The notes under the pieces were generated by a model. That model worked only from the letters and a program-made list of their open reading frames with translations. It had not been told where the DNA came from and did not search any database. The translations under genes were made by a program, and so were the position numbers. A stretch of DNA of 64,000 nt from Nepenthes gracilis (taxonomy: Eukaryota; Streptophyta; Magnoliopsida; Caryophyllales; Nepenthaceae), in contig BSYO01000003.1 in assembly GCA_033239525.1 (NCBI GenBank), positions 9,480,001 to 9,544,000 on the forward strand, given 5' to 3'. Position 1 is the first letter of the stretch. Each line of letters begins with the position of its first letter. Positions 22,481-34,524 of this stretch are shown one piece after another.

Positions 22481-25400
22481 TGTCACAGCTAAGACCTTCG
22501 CAGTGACTGTTCAAGACCCGGAGGCATCCCCGAATGTTGTGGAAGGTACCCTCTCTATTTGTGGAGTTCCTACTATATTATTCAATTTGGCATCTACCCA
22601 CTCTTTTATTTCTCCAAAATTTGCATGTTGTATTGTATATGTCCAGCGCATTTTGGATTATGCATTGTTTGTGTCAACTCTCATTTGTTCCTCTATAATT
22701 ACTAATATTGTGTATCCTAGATGTGTGGTTGAGGTGAATAAGAAATGTTTGATTGTGGACTTGGTGTTGTCGAACATGAGTAATTTTGATGTAATTCTGG
22801 TGATGAACTGTCTAGCTAAATATCATGCCAGTATTGATTATTTTCTAAAAAGGGTTTGTTTTGATATTTCAGGGATTGGACCCTTTATCTTTCAAGGTAT
22901 TAGGAAGAAGGAGGTGCATGTGTTAATTTCTACTTTGCACGCCAAGCATTTGATAAAAAGTGAGTGTAAAGCATACTTGGCATATGCCTATACCACTGGA
23001 AGTCATAATGTGCCGGCTAAGGATATTCTTGTTGTTTGTGACCTTGAGGATGTCTTTCCGGAGAAATTGCCTGGATTACCTTCACACCAAAAAAATGAGT
23101 TTAAGATTGTAGTTATTCTCGGAATTAGCCCAATTTCTAAAGCCCATTATCGTATGGCTTCAACTGAATTGAAAGAATTAAAATTACATTTATAGGAGTT
23201 ATTAGATAAGGGCTTTATCAAATCGAGTATATCTCCTTTGGGAGAACTGATATTATTTGTAAGGAAGAAAGATGGGTTTTTGCGGCTATGTGTTGATTAT
23301 CACGAGTTAAATAAAATCAAGATTAAGAGTAAGTATTCATTGCCGTATATCGATGATCTATTTGATCTATTGCAAGAATTTCGAGTGTTATCAAATATCG
23401 ATTTGAGGTCCGGTTACTATCAGTTGAGGATCAAGCCTGAAGATGTAGCTAAGATTGTTTTTCGGATGCGTTATGGACATTATAAGTTTCTTGTTATACC
23501 TTTTGATTTTACGAATGCCCCTACTGCTTTTATGAATCTGATGAATAGGTTGTTCAGGCCGTATTTAGATAAATTTGTGGTAATTTTTATTGAAGATATC
23601 CTAATATATTCAAAGGATTATGAGGAGTATGAAACTCACTTGGGGATAGTACTTCAAGTCCTCTGTGAGAAAAAATAGTATGCTAAGCTAAGTAAATGTA
23701 AGTTTTGGCTAGAGAAGGTGATATTTTTGGGACATGTGATTTCTAATAATGGTATTTCTGTGGATTCAAATAAGGTGAAGGCTGTTACAAATTGGAGTAG
23801 GCCAACGTCTGTGACCAAGGTTAGAAGCTTTCTTGGCATGGCAGATTATTACAGGCATTTGATAGAGAATTTCTTACAAATTACTATGCCTCTAACTCAA
23901 TTACTAAAAAAAAGAGGTCAAATTTGAATGGATTGAGGAATGTGATTTGAGTTTTTAGGAGTTAAATAGTCGCTTAAGTACTGCTCCTGTATTGATTATT
24001 CTAGAAGGATCAGGAGGCTTTGAGGTGTACTTGACGTCTCCAAGGCGAGTTTAGGTTGTGTATTGATGCAACATGATAAAGTAGTAGTTTATGGGTCTAG
24101 ACAATTGAAAATGCATGAAAGAAACTACCCGACCCATGATTTGCAGCTAGCTGCTATGGTGTTTACCTTAAAATTTTGGAGACATTATTTATATGATAAA
24201 AAGTTTCTTATGTATTCTGATAATAAAAGCTTAAAATATCTGTTTTCACAAAAGAAACTTAATATGAGGCAAATGATGTGGCTTGATTTCTTGAAAGACT
24301 ATGACTGTGAAGAAAGGCTAATGTAATTGCAGATGCATTGAGCCATCGATTGGGGTATGTAACTAAGTTACAAATCAAGCAGATGGAAATGTTGGATTAT
24401 TTAAAACAATGCGATATCTAACGTTATACTCAGGGTGATAGGATGCTCCTATCTTATCTTCAAATCCAACCGGAGGTAATTAATGTGGTAAAGGAGAAAC
24501 AAGTGAATGACCAATTTCTTGTGGATATTGTAAGTGATTTGGATAGAGATTCTCGAGTTGATTATAATGTTCGGACTGATGGGGTATTGAGATTTAAAGA
24601 CTGATTATGTATACCAGATGATAGAAAATTGAAGGAGAAGATCTTGAAGGAGGCTCAACGGTCTCGGTATATAATCCACCCTAGGACGAATAAAATGTAT
24701 CAAGATTTGAAGAAAACTTTCTGGTTAAGAAATATGAAGAGGGATATTATGATTTATGTGAAAAAATACCTTGTATGTCTGCAATTGAAAGCTGAAAGGA
24801 GGAAGCCTTCTAGACTGTTACAGCTGATGTCAATCCCAAGTTAAAAATGGGAGAATGTTACTATTGATTTTGTATATGATTTGCTGAAAACTCCTAGGAA
24901 TCATGATGTCATTTGGGTTATAGTTGATTGGCGGACGAAATCAGCCTATTTCTTGGTGATCAGGATGACTAATTCCCGTGATAAACTAGCCCAATTATAA
25001 GTAAATGATATTGTGAAGTTTCATGGAGTGCTTACTTCGATTGTGTCTGATAGGGATCCACATTTTGTCTAGAGGTTTTGAAAAAGCTTGCATAAGAAGT
25101 TGGGGACGAAGTTGAAATTCAGTACTGCGACCACCCCAAACCAATGGCCAGTCAGAGCGTACCATTCAGATCCTTGAGGATATATTGAGGGCCTCAGTAT
25201 TAGAGATGAAAGGGACTTGGGATACTTATCTGTCCTTGGCAGAATTTACATATAATAATAATTATCAGGCTAGTATTGGTATGTCACCTTTTGATACTCT
25301 ATATGGAAGAAAGTGCAGATTGCTAATTCACTAGGATGAGACCGGAGATAAGAGGATTTTGGATCCTGAAATTGTAAAAGAAACTGTAGAGAAAATTAAA

Positions 25401-25900
25401 TTGATTCATGATAATCTAAAAATTGCTCAAAATAGACAGAAAAGTTATGCAGACCAGAGGAGGAAAGAATTGAGTTTTGAGGTAGGAGAATTTATATTTC
25501 TGAAATTTTCACTGTCAAAGGGAACGTTAAGGTTCGGAGTAAAAAGAAAACTGAAGCCACTGTTCTGAGGTCCATTTGAGATTCTGGAGAGGATTAGGAA
25601 GGTAGTTTACCGATTGGCGCTACCACCTAGTCTAGCGGATGTACACGATATATTTCATGTATCGATACTTTAAAAATAAGTCAACGATTCCTGCACACGT
25701 GATTGAGTACGAGCCATTAACTATTTATAAGAATTTATCCTATGTCGAGGAGCCGATGTAAATTCTGGATCGAAAGGACTAGAGATTACGCACTAAGACC
25801 ATTCCCCTGGTGAAAGTACTTTGGAGGAATCATTTACTGGAGGAGGCCACTAGGAGCACAAAAAGGATATCCAAATTAAATATCCCCAACTGATTTCTTG
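22481..25900 (+). pseudogene. pol of the Del/Tekay element: protease, RT, RNase H, integrase, C-terminal domain
   Basis: The protease active-site region reads ILFNLASTHSFIS where family members have a DSG triplet, so the catalytic Asp is lost. RT spans about 23195-23680 ([33 protein letters not shown]); its catalytic box is FIED instead of the family's x-x-D-D. The connection and RNase H lie at about 23700-24330 ([20 protein letters not shown]). Integrase starts about 24600 in a shifted frame; the zinc-binding part has lost one Cys (KKYLVCLQLK), and the core (IVSDRDPHF) carries stops. The C-terminal end at about 25740-25860 is the Del/Tekay type. In-frame stops at 23193 and 23676 fit CAG/CAA to TAG changes. 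Dead element. Confidence 0.9.
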
Positions 25901-25942
25901 AGGTATGTAGCTTTGTTTAATTTTGAGGATGAAATTTCTTTA

Positions 25943-25954
25943 AGTGGGGGAGAA
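25943..25954 (+). other. Polypurine tract
   Basis: AGTGGGGGAGAA directly before the 3' LTR; this would be the plus-strand primer for reverse transcription. Confidence 0.85.
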
Positions 25955-28176
25955 TGTGAGATCTCGATTTCGAAACATGATAATTATGGATTAATTATGT
26001 GGATGAAAACCATGTTAAGATTTAAATACAGTGAAAAAATTTGATACCGAAGTAAAATTAGGCGAAATGGGATAAGGAGCATAGGGCGCTTAACTACCGC
26101 TCGAGTGCTCCTCGAGCGAAAAAGTACGAATGCACCGCTCGAGGGTTCGCTTGAGGCAAGGCGGGAGCGATCTCGGCTACAGCACACCGCTCGAGCGTTA
26201 CTCGAGCACAATTCTATGAAAGCGGGCGCTCGAGCATCGTTTGACTAGCACTTAAGCGCCAGTCATGTGACCGCATGTGGTTCCTTTTTCCTTCGTATTT
26301 TAAATGGGATTTGGGGTTCATTTGGCAGTAGAACTGACAGAGGACGAAGGAGAGAAGAGAAGAAGGAGAGGGAAGAGAAAAGGAAGGTGAGAAATCTTCC
26401 ATCCAGTCCCGATCAGAGTAAGGGGAACTATAAATTGTGCTCAAGTAATTGTATTTCGAACGTTATTTACTATTTTTATAACTTTTCTATATCTCAAAAA
26501 TGATATTTATATTCTAAATCCATGTTTTCTCTTGTTTATTGTAAATAATGCCTGTTTTTCTTGATTAATTGAATAGATTTCATATTTACTGGTATGTACT
26601 GATATATATGCCTCTGATTTCATAAAAAATATGTGTTTAGTGTTCGTTTATCGTCCAAAAATTTTGACAAAACCTTATGCACGAAAATAAAGGGATTTAA
26701 TGGTTTTAATCCAAAATTTCTTATATATAAAAGTTAATCTGTAACGTGATAATGTCCAGCATGTGATTTATATCTGAAAAATTTACACTGATTTATAGTG
26801 TTAAATTTCTGAAACGAAACTTAAGAGTTATAAACTATTACTATATATTTTGAAGCGAATTTGAAGGGTTTTAAAATATTACTGTATATTCTGAAGTGAA
26901 ACTGAAGGGAACAAACTATTACTGTATATTCTGAAGTTAACTGAAAAGTTATTGTGAAATTTTGACTACTTCTAAAACTAAAAAAGTTTTTAATTAAGAA
27001 ATAAGAAGAGAAATATTTCTAATACTGTTAATTAAGACCCAGGACTAATATACAGTCAGGTTAAGTTTTCCGACATGCCTTAGAACGTTATGATGGTAAT
27101 TGAGAATAATTTTGTTCATGGAGTTACACATGGTTCGTCCTTCCTCGGGGCGTTAACCTAGAGGATAGTCACTATTACTGGACGACGAAACTGCATTAAA
27201 TTCTACGAGAATGGATGTCCTACGGGAAGGGACAAATGTTACTGGCCTTGGATTGTATGGAGTGAGTACAATCTATCCTCGATTATTCGTCCCCTCTGCT
27301 AGTAGGGTATACTGGTTGTGTCATTTACCGATTAAAAATGAGGTTTTCTATAATTCATAGATTCTGCATCGACTTCTGATTTGTGTTTACCGATTTCTGA
27401 TTTTTGAACCCTATTTATTATCAAATTACGCTTTTCTCGTGATTTATGTATATATTTCTATTCCCTGACAGTTCTGTAATCTTCTACATTTATATTCTAC
27501 TATAGTTTCTATAAATCAATGTTTTATAACAACTGTATCCATTTTACTGTATTCTGTTTTGCATGAAAGTTTTACCGCATGCTTGCATTACATTGCCGAA
27601 CTTCGGCTTATTGTTTTATTATTTTTCCCTTCAGATGAGATTGTAGAGCTAGTATCAGACGAGAATGAGTGATCTAAAGCTTAGCCTGAAGACCTTTGGA
27701 GACCTTGGAAGGAAATAGTTTGAATGTAAATATTGGATTTTGCATATGAATTTTATGTATATGGATTCTATAAATGAAATGTACGTGATGCATGTGATGA
27801 AATAGGAAATTATACTTCCGCAAGTATATAGTTTAGCTTCCGCTATATATTTTCTAAATTTTGTACAGATCTTAGATAGCATCTCTATTCCAAACAGTTA
27901 ATATAGTGAATAGAAAATATGAAATATAAGCTGTAGGAAATTATACGGCGTTTGTGATCCTGTGTCTGCGATGAGAATTCCTATTGATAGATGTTATGAT
28001 GATATTATTCTGTATGTTTACAGGTTATAAGCAGGATTTATATTTTTTGTTTAGCCCAATTTTAGGGGAGACTTTGTCAGTCTTTTCCTAAAACTTTAGG
28101 TTGTTAATTGGGCTTAGGTTTCTATTTTGTGTAACAGCGGAAATTTCTGAGGAAAAGAAAAACCCGTTCCATCACA
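25955..28176 (+). repeat. 3' LTR of the Del/Tekay element
   Basis: Starts TGTGAGATCTCGATT and ends CCGTTCCATCACA, 2222 bp. It pairs with the LTR at 19061-21294. Confidence 0.92.
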
Positions 28177-28181
28177 CCCCT
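28177..28181. repeat. Target-site duplication CCCCT, right copy
   Basis: Identical to 19056-19060. It marks the outer end of the Del/Tekay insertion. Confidence 0.9.
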
Positions 28182-28455
28182 GCGTCTTCCAGTTTGGTCT
28201 TTAACCTATGGAGTAGTGTGCAGTTAGTGATTTCAACTTGCCCGTTTGCCTGATGGTGCGCCACAGAAGTGTGGATCAGCCTGATGCGCAAGCTTGTACA
28301 GTATTTGGTGAATCGTTTGCAAGTAATTGGGTTCCGTTGTTTGTTACTATGACATTGGGAATCCCAAAACAGCAAATGATATTCTGGTGGAGGAACTCCG
28401 TTTCATTCTGCTCAGTGATATGCGCTAGAAGAATTGCTTTTGGCTGGCCCAGTTG
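28182..28455 (-). pseudogene. Integrase core of the Tat element (right fragment)
   Basis: The minus strand reads LAHITEQNETEFLHQN, then CFGIPNVIVTNNGTQ. After a one-base phase change it continues CKRFTKYC, RLIHTSVAHHQANGQVEITN and LHRLKTKLEDAG. These are the second half of the integrase catalytic core of Tat elements; the Glu in NGQVE is the last residue of the D-D-E triad, and the middle Asp position reads TNNG rather than the usual SDNG, so that residue is lost. It is cut at 28182 by the Del/Tekay insertion and continues at 19060. Upstream, at about 28455, it abuts gag directly, so the first part of pol is deleted. Confidence 0.85.
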
Positions 28456-28456
28456 A

Positions 28457-29692
28457 AATCTTGCTGGTCATGCCGATCACGTTGGCGGCCGTATGGTTCT
28501 TCGGAGTTTTGCTTGCCTCATCTTCTAAGGCTGTGGGGGCCTGCCCTGAACCCTTCACAAACCGTTCAAGGTGTCCGCGGTAGATCAAGTTTTCTATCTC
28601 CTACTGCAATGTCCGATAGTTCTCTGTGGAATGTCCCATGCAACGGTGGTACTGGCAGTATTTCGTCTAGTCTCCACCGCTCGAGCCCTTTGTCACTTTT
28701 GGCTACTTGAAGAATTTCTCATTCTGGATCTGCATCTGGATGTTTGATCAGGTATCATTTAGGGAATTTAGGAACGTTGGCCTGTACTCCTTCTTGGATC
28801 CCAACGAAAGCCACGACTGCTTGCGGCGTTCCTGGAAGCGGTTGCCGTCGCCGTTTCTCTTCTTCCCAATGGTTGGCTTAGGCCCTTTCGGGGGACAGCC
28901 CGTGTGTTCGGAATGCTTTCCCTCGTTGGCCTCTTCTGCCGAAATATAAGCTCGGGCAGTGGCCTTAGCTTCCTGAAAGGATTGAAGGCGCTAGTGCGAT
29001 AAGTTCTAGAAGAAGTCCTCTGCCATCAACATGGTAATGATGGCGTTAAGCTTCAGCTCTTCAGAGAGATAGGGGATCTAGTGCACTTCAGTGATAAATC
29101 GGTTGAGGAACCACTTCAAGCTTTCATCCGTCCTTTGGCGGAGGCAGACCATATGCCATGGCTGCTTCTCCTCCCTCCGATTAGAGACAAACTGGCTCAA
29201 AAAATAGTCTGTGAGCTCATCAAAGGAGTAGATGGCATTTGCCTGGAAGTCATGGAACCAAAGCAGCGCATCCCCTTTGAGGGTGATGGAGAAGTACTGG
29301 CACATCACAGCCTCACTCGCTCCATAGAGGAACAAGTGAATGTGGAAGTAGTTGAGGTGGTCCATTGGATTCTTACTCCCGTCATACCCATCCAATGTTG
29401 GCATTTTGAACTTGCGGGGAAGCGATTGGGTTTGGATGTCCATGGCGAAGGGCGATCTCCGCAAGTCATCGGAAGACCGTCTGGGCTTCTCCTTGAATAG
29501 GTAGTTCCAAATCACCTCCACATTTTCCTCCATCGACAGGTCGGACCCACTTCTCAACATGTTGACGATGTCATGGAGCTTCGTGGAATTCTGTGGGTTT
29601 TGCTGGGCGTGTTGGTCGCGACGGCTTTCCACACGGGACGGCTGTGCGCTGCACCAGTGTGCAGCTGTTTGCCTTCTTTCATTGCGGGAGTT
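28457..29692 (-). pseudogene. gag of the Tat element
   Basis: Minus strand from ATG 29692 (MKEGKQLHTG); a TAG lies a short way upstream in the same frame. The retrotransposon gag domain is at about 29480-29080: LPRKFKMPTLDGYDGSKNP, MDHLNYFHIHLFLYG, MCQYFSITLKGDALLWF. After a stop near 29078 the frame continues with KATARAYISAEEANEG and a zinc-finger-like YCQYHRCMGHSTENYR near 28600-28660, then REIENLI-type sequence usual at the gag end. Several stops follow 29078. The protein would form the particle and bind RNA. The next recognisable sequence is integrase, so protease to RNase H is missing. Confidence 0.88.
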
Positions 29693-30123
29693 GTGGGGGT
29701 TGCATCGCTCTAGGCTCTACTCCCACTCGTCCCGACTAGGGTGGCCTCTTACCGCCATCTGGGCCCTATTACCGAAGGCCACTTGGGCCTCGTTATCATC
29801 AGGCCTATCTGATCTGCCCATGGGGGCTTGATACGACGCCTTCCTTACCTGGATGATGATGTCTGAGACACCTGGGGAGCAGCCCCCATCCATTGGGTGC
29901 CCGTCCGGTTACAGAGGGCCTAAAGTATCAGGCTCATGTCGCATATTTCGGCAGCCAGCTGGTGGACGTCAGGCTGTGGCTGCATGTCGGCAAGGCTATC
30001 CACCGAGGGGTCATCGCCGTAAGTGGTTGCATCTCTTGCTAGCGTGCTTGGCTTGCGCCCGGTATTGACCATCTTGGTATAAGGGAGTGAGCATTGAGGG
30101 GAGACGCTAGACTTTTTATTGCG

Positions 30124-30142
30124 TTCCCACAGACAACGCCAA
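30124..30142 (-). other. Primer binding site of the Tat element
   Basis: Directly inside the 5' LTR the minus strand reads TTGGCGTTGTCTGTGGGAA. This is close to the TTGGCGCCGTCTGTGGGAA block found next to 5' LTRs of plant Tat-type elements. It fixes the element's orientation. Confidence 0.8.
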
Positions 30143-30495
30143 TGTTGCGTCCCGAGTCCCTAGTTGTCGTGCGGATTAGGAAACTTTCGAATTCCTTGTC
30201 GTCCAGATAGGATCATAAGCGGGTTCTGTCTCCATCACTGTTAACTTGGAACTTACACAATACAAACTACAAATAAGAGGTCAGAGGTTGACGAGATTTC
30301 TCTCACTGAAAACACTCCGATATTCAAGTCAGTGATTTTTCGCAATGAACAGAAAGGGGCGAATGCTTAGAGGTGCACAAAAATATACTGAGTGTGCGGT
30401 GGAAGTGTGTGGACGTAAGAGTACGGGACTCGATGAGTATTTTGTGGGAGGCCTGGCTCCATGGATGCACCGCAACGAGTGGCTCATTTTGGTAG
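30143..30495 (-). repeat. Truncated 5' LTR of the Tat element
   Basis: Starts TGTTGCGTCCCGAG on the plus strand and follows the left LTR for 353 bp until GGTAG. There it is broken by a TGTAATATTCC LTR start. The remaining about 550 bp are not found in the window. Confidence 0.85.
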
Positions 30496-32873
30496 TGTAA
30501 TATTCCAAATATTTTGATTTGATTTAATTTGGATTTATTTATTTTTGAGTAATTTAGGTTTGATAGAAAATTAATTAAATATTATAAAAAAAAATTTTAT
30601 TTAGAATTATTGGGCCGGTGTCGTAGTGTGCCGAAGTATCGATTTGACTTTTTGGGATTAAAAGAAAACAATATAATAATAATGATGATAATAATGATAA
30701 TAATAATAATAATAATAGTGTTAATGATAACGTTAATAAGAGAGGCAGAAGGCAGAAACAGGGAAGAGCAATCGGGGAGGGAGAGAGAGCGTGAGGGTTA
30801 GGGTTTCATGGCACGGTGGTGGGCATGGTCGGCGGCGTGCGGTGGTCGGCGATGGCTGTCAAGTGGCAGCAGCACGCGGGCAAGGAGGCGGTGGCCGCAG
30901 GTGAGGCGGCTGTGCGCGCGAAGGCCATCGTGAGGAGAGACCACGCGAAGGAGAGGAGGAGAAATGGATGCCTTCGGGTCTGATTTTGAGTCCGAGATAG
31001 TCGGAGAAAAAATAGAGCACGTCGAGGCAAGTGTTCTCATACTCACTATTTGCTCTCTTTTGATTTTTATCCGTTTTTTTTCGGGTATTTTCGTCTCGAT
31101 ACCCATTCAAAACGTGAAAAATTACTTAGCCTATGATTAATGTTCAAAAGCATGTAGTTATTTGTCCAATTTGTTATCCGAATCGTCCGGTTTGGTATCA
31201 CCAAACCCTAACCCACGTCCAAATTCAGGATTCCCATTTTTTCCTTTATAATATATTAAATTGATTCGAAAATATGAATCATCACAACCAAATTATATGT
31301 ATATATCGATCGGACGTCCGAACGCTTTAAATGACCACTATTACTATTCACCCGAGATATAATGAAAAATTTACATGCTTCCACCTCATTTAATTGTTAT
31401 GAAATTCATGTCTAATTATTTTAGTGTAAATATAAGTTTTGAAATAAGTGTTTGTACTCTATTTGCAAAGAAAAGTGTTCCGGATGACCCAAAGATGAAT
31501 TTGCTAATTGGTGGTAAGGAATTTTGCTCTTCTCCATGAATGTAATTTGAATTGTTTGTTTGCAAGCAAGATAATAAGCTTTTGAATATTTGGAGAAAAA
31601 TTTCACATTTAAAAATTTGATAGATTTGATCTCACAGATGGAGATATTTGTGATATTAGTTGGTGGATTCTCCCTCAAAAAAATGATGAATCTTGAAACT
31701 AAGATCACAAACTTATATTCATTGGATAGTATTCTCTGGCTGGCCATTAACAACATGGTAGAAGCCCAAGGGTTACTTTGGCCACGTATCCAAGCCGCTT
31801 ATGCGAGTGGGTGACATTCGTGGCATACCTTAGGATACTACTATAGAAGGATGAGGACTGCCTCTGGATCGTGGGAGGTTAGAGTAGCAGGTGACTGACA
31901 TACCGCTATGCCACGTGGTGTTTGGCCTAATATAGGCAGTTTGTTGGGCGTTGAGTACGTCATTTGGCCTTAAATTATGTGGGGTATCATTATTCTTTCC
32001 TCGTCATCTCGCATCGTTTGCTAATATGACCTATTAGCTCCGGTCCGCAAAGACTAATGTAAATAATAAATGTATTAAAACATGTTAAATGACATTACAC
32101 ATACCTAATTGCTCCTTTTCCTACCTGTTCTCTTTGTAACTACAAATACAAGATGCCCCATCCCATTATCATTTACGTAGTTTTTTATTATTTAATAGTT
32201 ATTATTTAATAGTGATGTATGTTTACACTTGTTGGACTTTTTAGCTCACCCTTATTTCTCCTTATCTCCAATTTAGCTCAGGTCTGTTAAACCAGATGGA
32301 ATAGCATAGAGGTTAGAAGCGGACTAGACTCAGGATTTGGAAGACCAGATTAGAAGACTTATGCCTTATAGATTATAATTAAATGTATACTTTCATATTT
32401 CAGTTGGGTTTATTAATGTATATTTTATAAATGACTAATGATTAGGTAGTTTAATTTTCTTTATCGTTTGAATTATTTATACTTTTGCAGATTATTATGG
32501 TTTGTAACAGGTACCTAATTGCATCTCTCTTAAGCTGACGCTGCATTTAGATACACCACGCTGGAGCCACGAATTATATGTGGCATTGGGATCCTATGTG
32601 GCATTGTGTTCTGATTGATGTATATTATTGGGACTTGGAGTTGGGATGTGTAGTTTTGTGTGTTGTTAAAATATAATATTGGTTGTTGGGATTATTTGGA
32701 TGTATTTTTGTATTGTATAGGATTTGTACAGGTGTTTAAATTTTGACAAACAACTGATTTATAAACGAAAATTTGCTCAATTTTCTGCAGAATTCATAAT
32801 ATTAATCTTTGATTTTGTTTATGTGTTTATTGACGGAAGTTATTATTTAAGAAAAATAACTCAGTCCATCACA
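30496..32873 (+). repeat. LTR of a second Del/Tekay-like element, inserted in the Tat 5' LTR
   Basis: Begins TGTAATATTCCAAAT, a common start of plant chromovirus LTRs, and ends CAGTCCATCACA at 32873. An initiator-Met-type PBS follows at 32876. The length is 2378 bp. It contains an (ATA/ATG) microsatellite at about 30672-30720 and a GC-rich block at 30800-30960. It is a different family from the element at 19061. The GGTAG just before it (30491-30495) may be one TSD copy; no partner was found. Confidence 0.75.
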
Positions 32874-32875
32874 GT

Positions 32876-32886
32876 TGGTATCAAAG
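32876..32886 (+). other. Primer binding site, initiator-Met type
   Basis: TGGTATCAAAG two bases after the LTR end, differing by one transition from the usual TGGTATCAGAG. Confidence 0.75.
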
Positions 32887-34520
32887 AAAAGGAGATGCCA
32901 TAAGTTTAATTTGAATCGTATGTGAAAGTTTAGATTAGATTAAGATTGATCGAATAAGTAGATGAAGATGTAGGATGATTAAGCTAGTCCGGGTAGTTTT
33001 GCTTACTCTAATCCCAATAACTTAGGCTAGTACTAAGTTAGGAATTATGATTTAGTTCCATTGTTTAGTTTATGCGTTCTAGCTAGTGTTTTAGGAGTAG
33101 CCTAATCCGAATTGTTCCTGTCTCAAGGAAGTGTTAGCAGTGACTCCTAGATGGGGACTACTAGTATTAGTGGCTGACCGCAGGGTCGAGAGGAAGATGG
33201 TGTATGGAGACAATTAATGTTGGAATTTGATTGGTACAAATTTGGTGCCTAAATTGGTCGGTAATGATTCGAGGCCTAGGATTAATCGGTTGTGGTTCGA
33301 GATTTAGGCTTAATCGACCATGAATTGAGGTCTTAGGAATAGTAATTTGCTAAGAAGGAGCCTTTGATCGATGTATCAAGTATGACGGAAGAGGTAAAAG
33401 TGATGATTTGAGGTTAGAATAACTAGGAGTTAATTTTTGTGGTTAACGAATTGTGGAATGTCGATTTATAATCGATTTGAAAATGCTTAAGTGTCTGAAC
33501 TTTTGGGAGGTTTAGAACCTATAGAGGATAAGGTCATGTTATCCACATAAGATAGAAGGCAGAGTCGGCCTCGGGTGATCGACGTGATAAGAATTATGGG
33601 TTTCTAGGATGACAAATATCATAGGAATTGCTCGTGAATACTTTATGAATGAGTATCTTATTTTGATGGAATTTTTGGGAATATATTTCAAGTGTATATA
33701 ATCCGACCGCATGAATAGGGGTTACCCTTATCCCATGGGTCGGAGAGTTTAGGAGCCTAGAACCTAAAATAGGGGCTTCACGGTGATGGCACGAAGTATA
33801 GAAGTGTCGTCCATCATGGCGGGAGGTAAAGTTCCCAGATCTTGATATTTTAGAATATGCGTTATTTTGGAATCCAGACTCTATGCTTTATTGAAGTTTC
33901 CTAAGCTTATTTGTTTATCTTAGGATCGTAAGCCTTATACTAGTTATATCGATATCTATGATATTTTAGGGCCCGTAGATGTGAAGGATTGGGTTGAGTT
34001 GACTTGTTTTATGGCACCAATCCTCGATATGATATTAGTGATGATTAGTTGGTGGAAGTATCAGAAAATTAGTGTCGTTGTGCCCACAAGCTATGATGGA
34101 AATATTTGTCTAAATCATCGAACAAATGAGACCACCCTCAACATCATTGGAGGTCACTAAGAAATTTAGTTGCAGAAATCTTTGAGGATTTCGTATGAAA
34201 TTGAAGGGGGCATTGGTTAGGTGCTATTAGGAATGCTTTGGAGCCTTCGGAGTGGTAAGATGAATTGATGAGGTCATTTATGGATAATTAAAAGTTTGGT
34301 TACTCAGGAGATAAATAGTAGATAAATGGGCATTGTGAATTAATAGATAACTTGTGAAATTTGTTACAAGGACTTGATAACTTTTATGATTGATCTGTAT
34401 CCATCGCGTTGTCGATTAAGGATAATCGAAAATTGCGCTTACGATAGTCTTTGAATTGAAATATAACCGTTATCAATTCTGCTGACGCCATCTGGGTTTT
34501 GTAGGTTCGTTGGCATTTCA
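32887..34520 (+). mobile_element. Decayed internal region of the second Del/Tekay-like element
   Basis: No clear domain remains. A stretch near 33145 (ACTCCTAGATGG...) could be the worn gag start. No RT, integrase, polypurine tract or 3' LTR follows; the region runs into a TTA-rich microsatellite. I infer a large 3' deletion that also removed the rest of the Tat 5' LTR. Confidence 0.4.
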
Positions 34521-34524
34521 TGAG

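Larger units (their letters stand above)
19061..28176 (+). mobile_element. Complete but decayed Del/Tekay-type chromovirus inserted in the Tat integrase
   Basis: A 9.1-kb element with two LTRs of about 2.2 kb, an initiator-Met-type PBS, gag, pol in the order protease-RT-RNase H-integrase, a polypurine tract and a perfect 5-bp TSD. Long LTRs, two zinc knuckles in gag and the C-terminal sequence after integrase (IPLVKVLWRNHLLEEAT) fit the Del/Tekay clade. About 24 differences in the first 165 aligned LTR bases show an old insertion, younger than its Tat host. Several stops and lost catalytic residues make it inactive. Confidence 0.93.
11878..30495 (-). mobile_element. Old Tat-lineage Ty3/gypsy retrotransposon, minus strand, with two later insertions
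   Basis: Direct repeats of one LTR occur at 11878 and 30143, both starting TGTTGCGTCC on the plus strand. Reading the minus strand from the right, the order is truncated 5' LTR, PBS, gag, an integrase fragment, the interruption by a Del/Tekay element, the integrase end, tandem repeats, antisense ORFs and the 3' LTR. Protease, RT and RNase H are missing between gag and integrase. The first about 150 bp of the two LTR copies differ at about 32 positions by my count, so the element is old. Integrase and gag sequence plus the antisense ORFs place it in the Tat group (relatives of Ogre, Retand and Grande). Confidence 0.85.
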
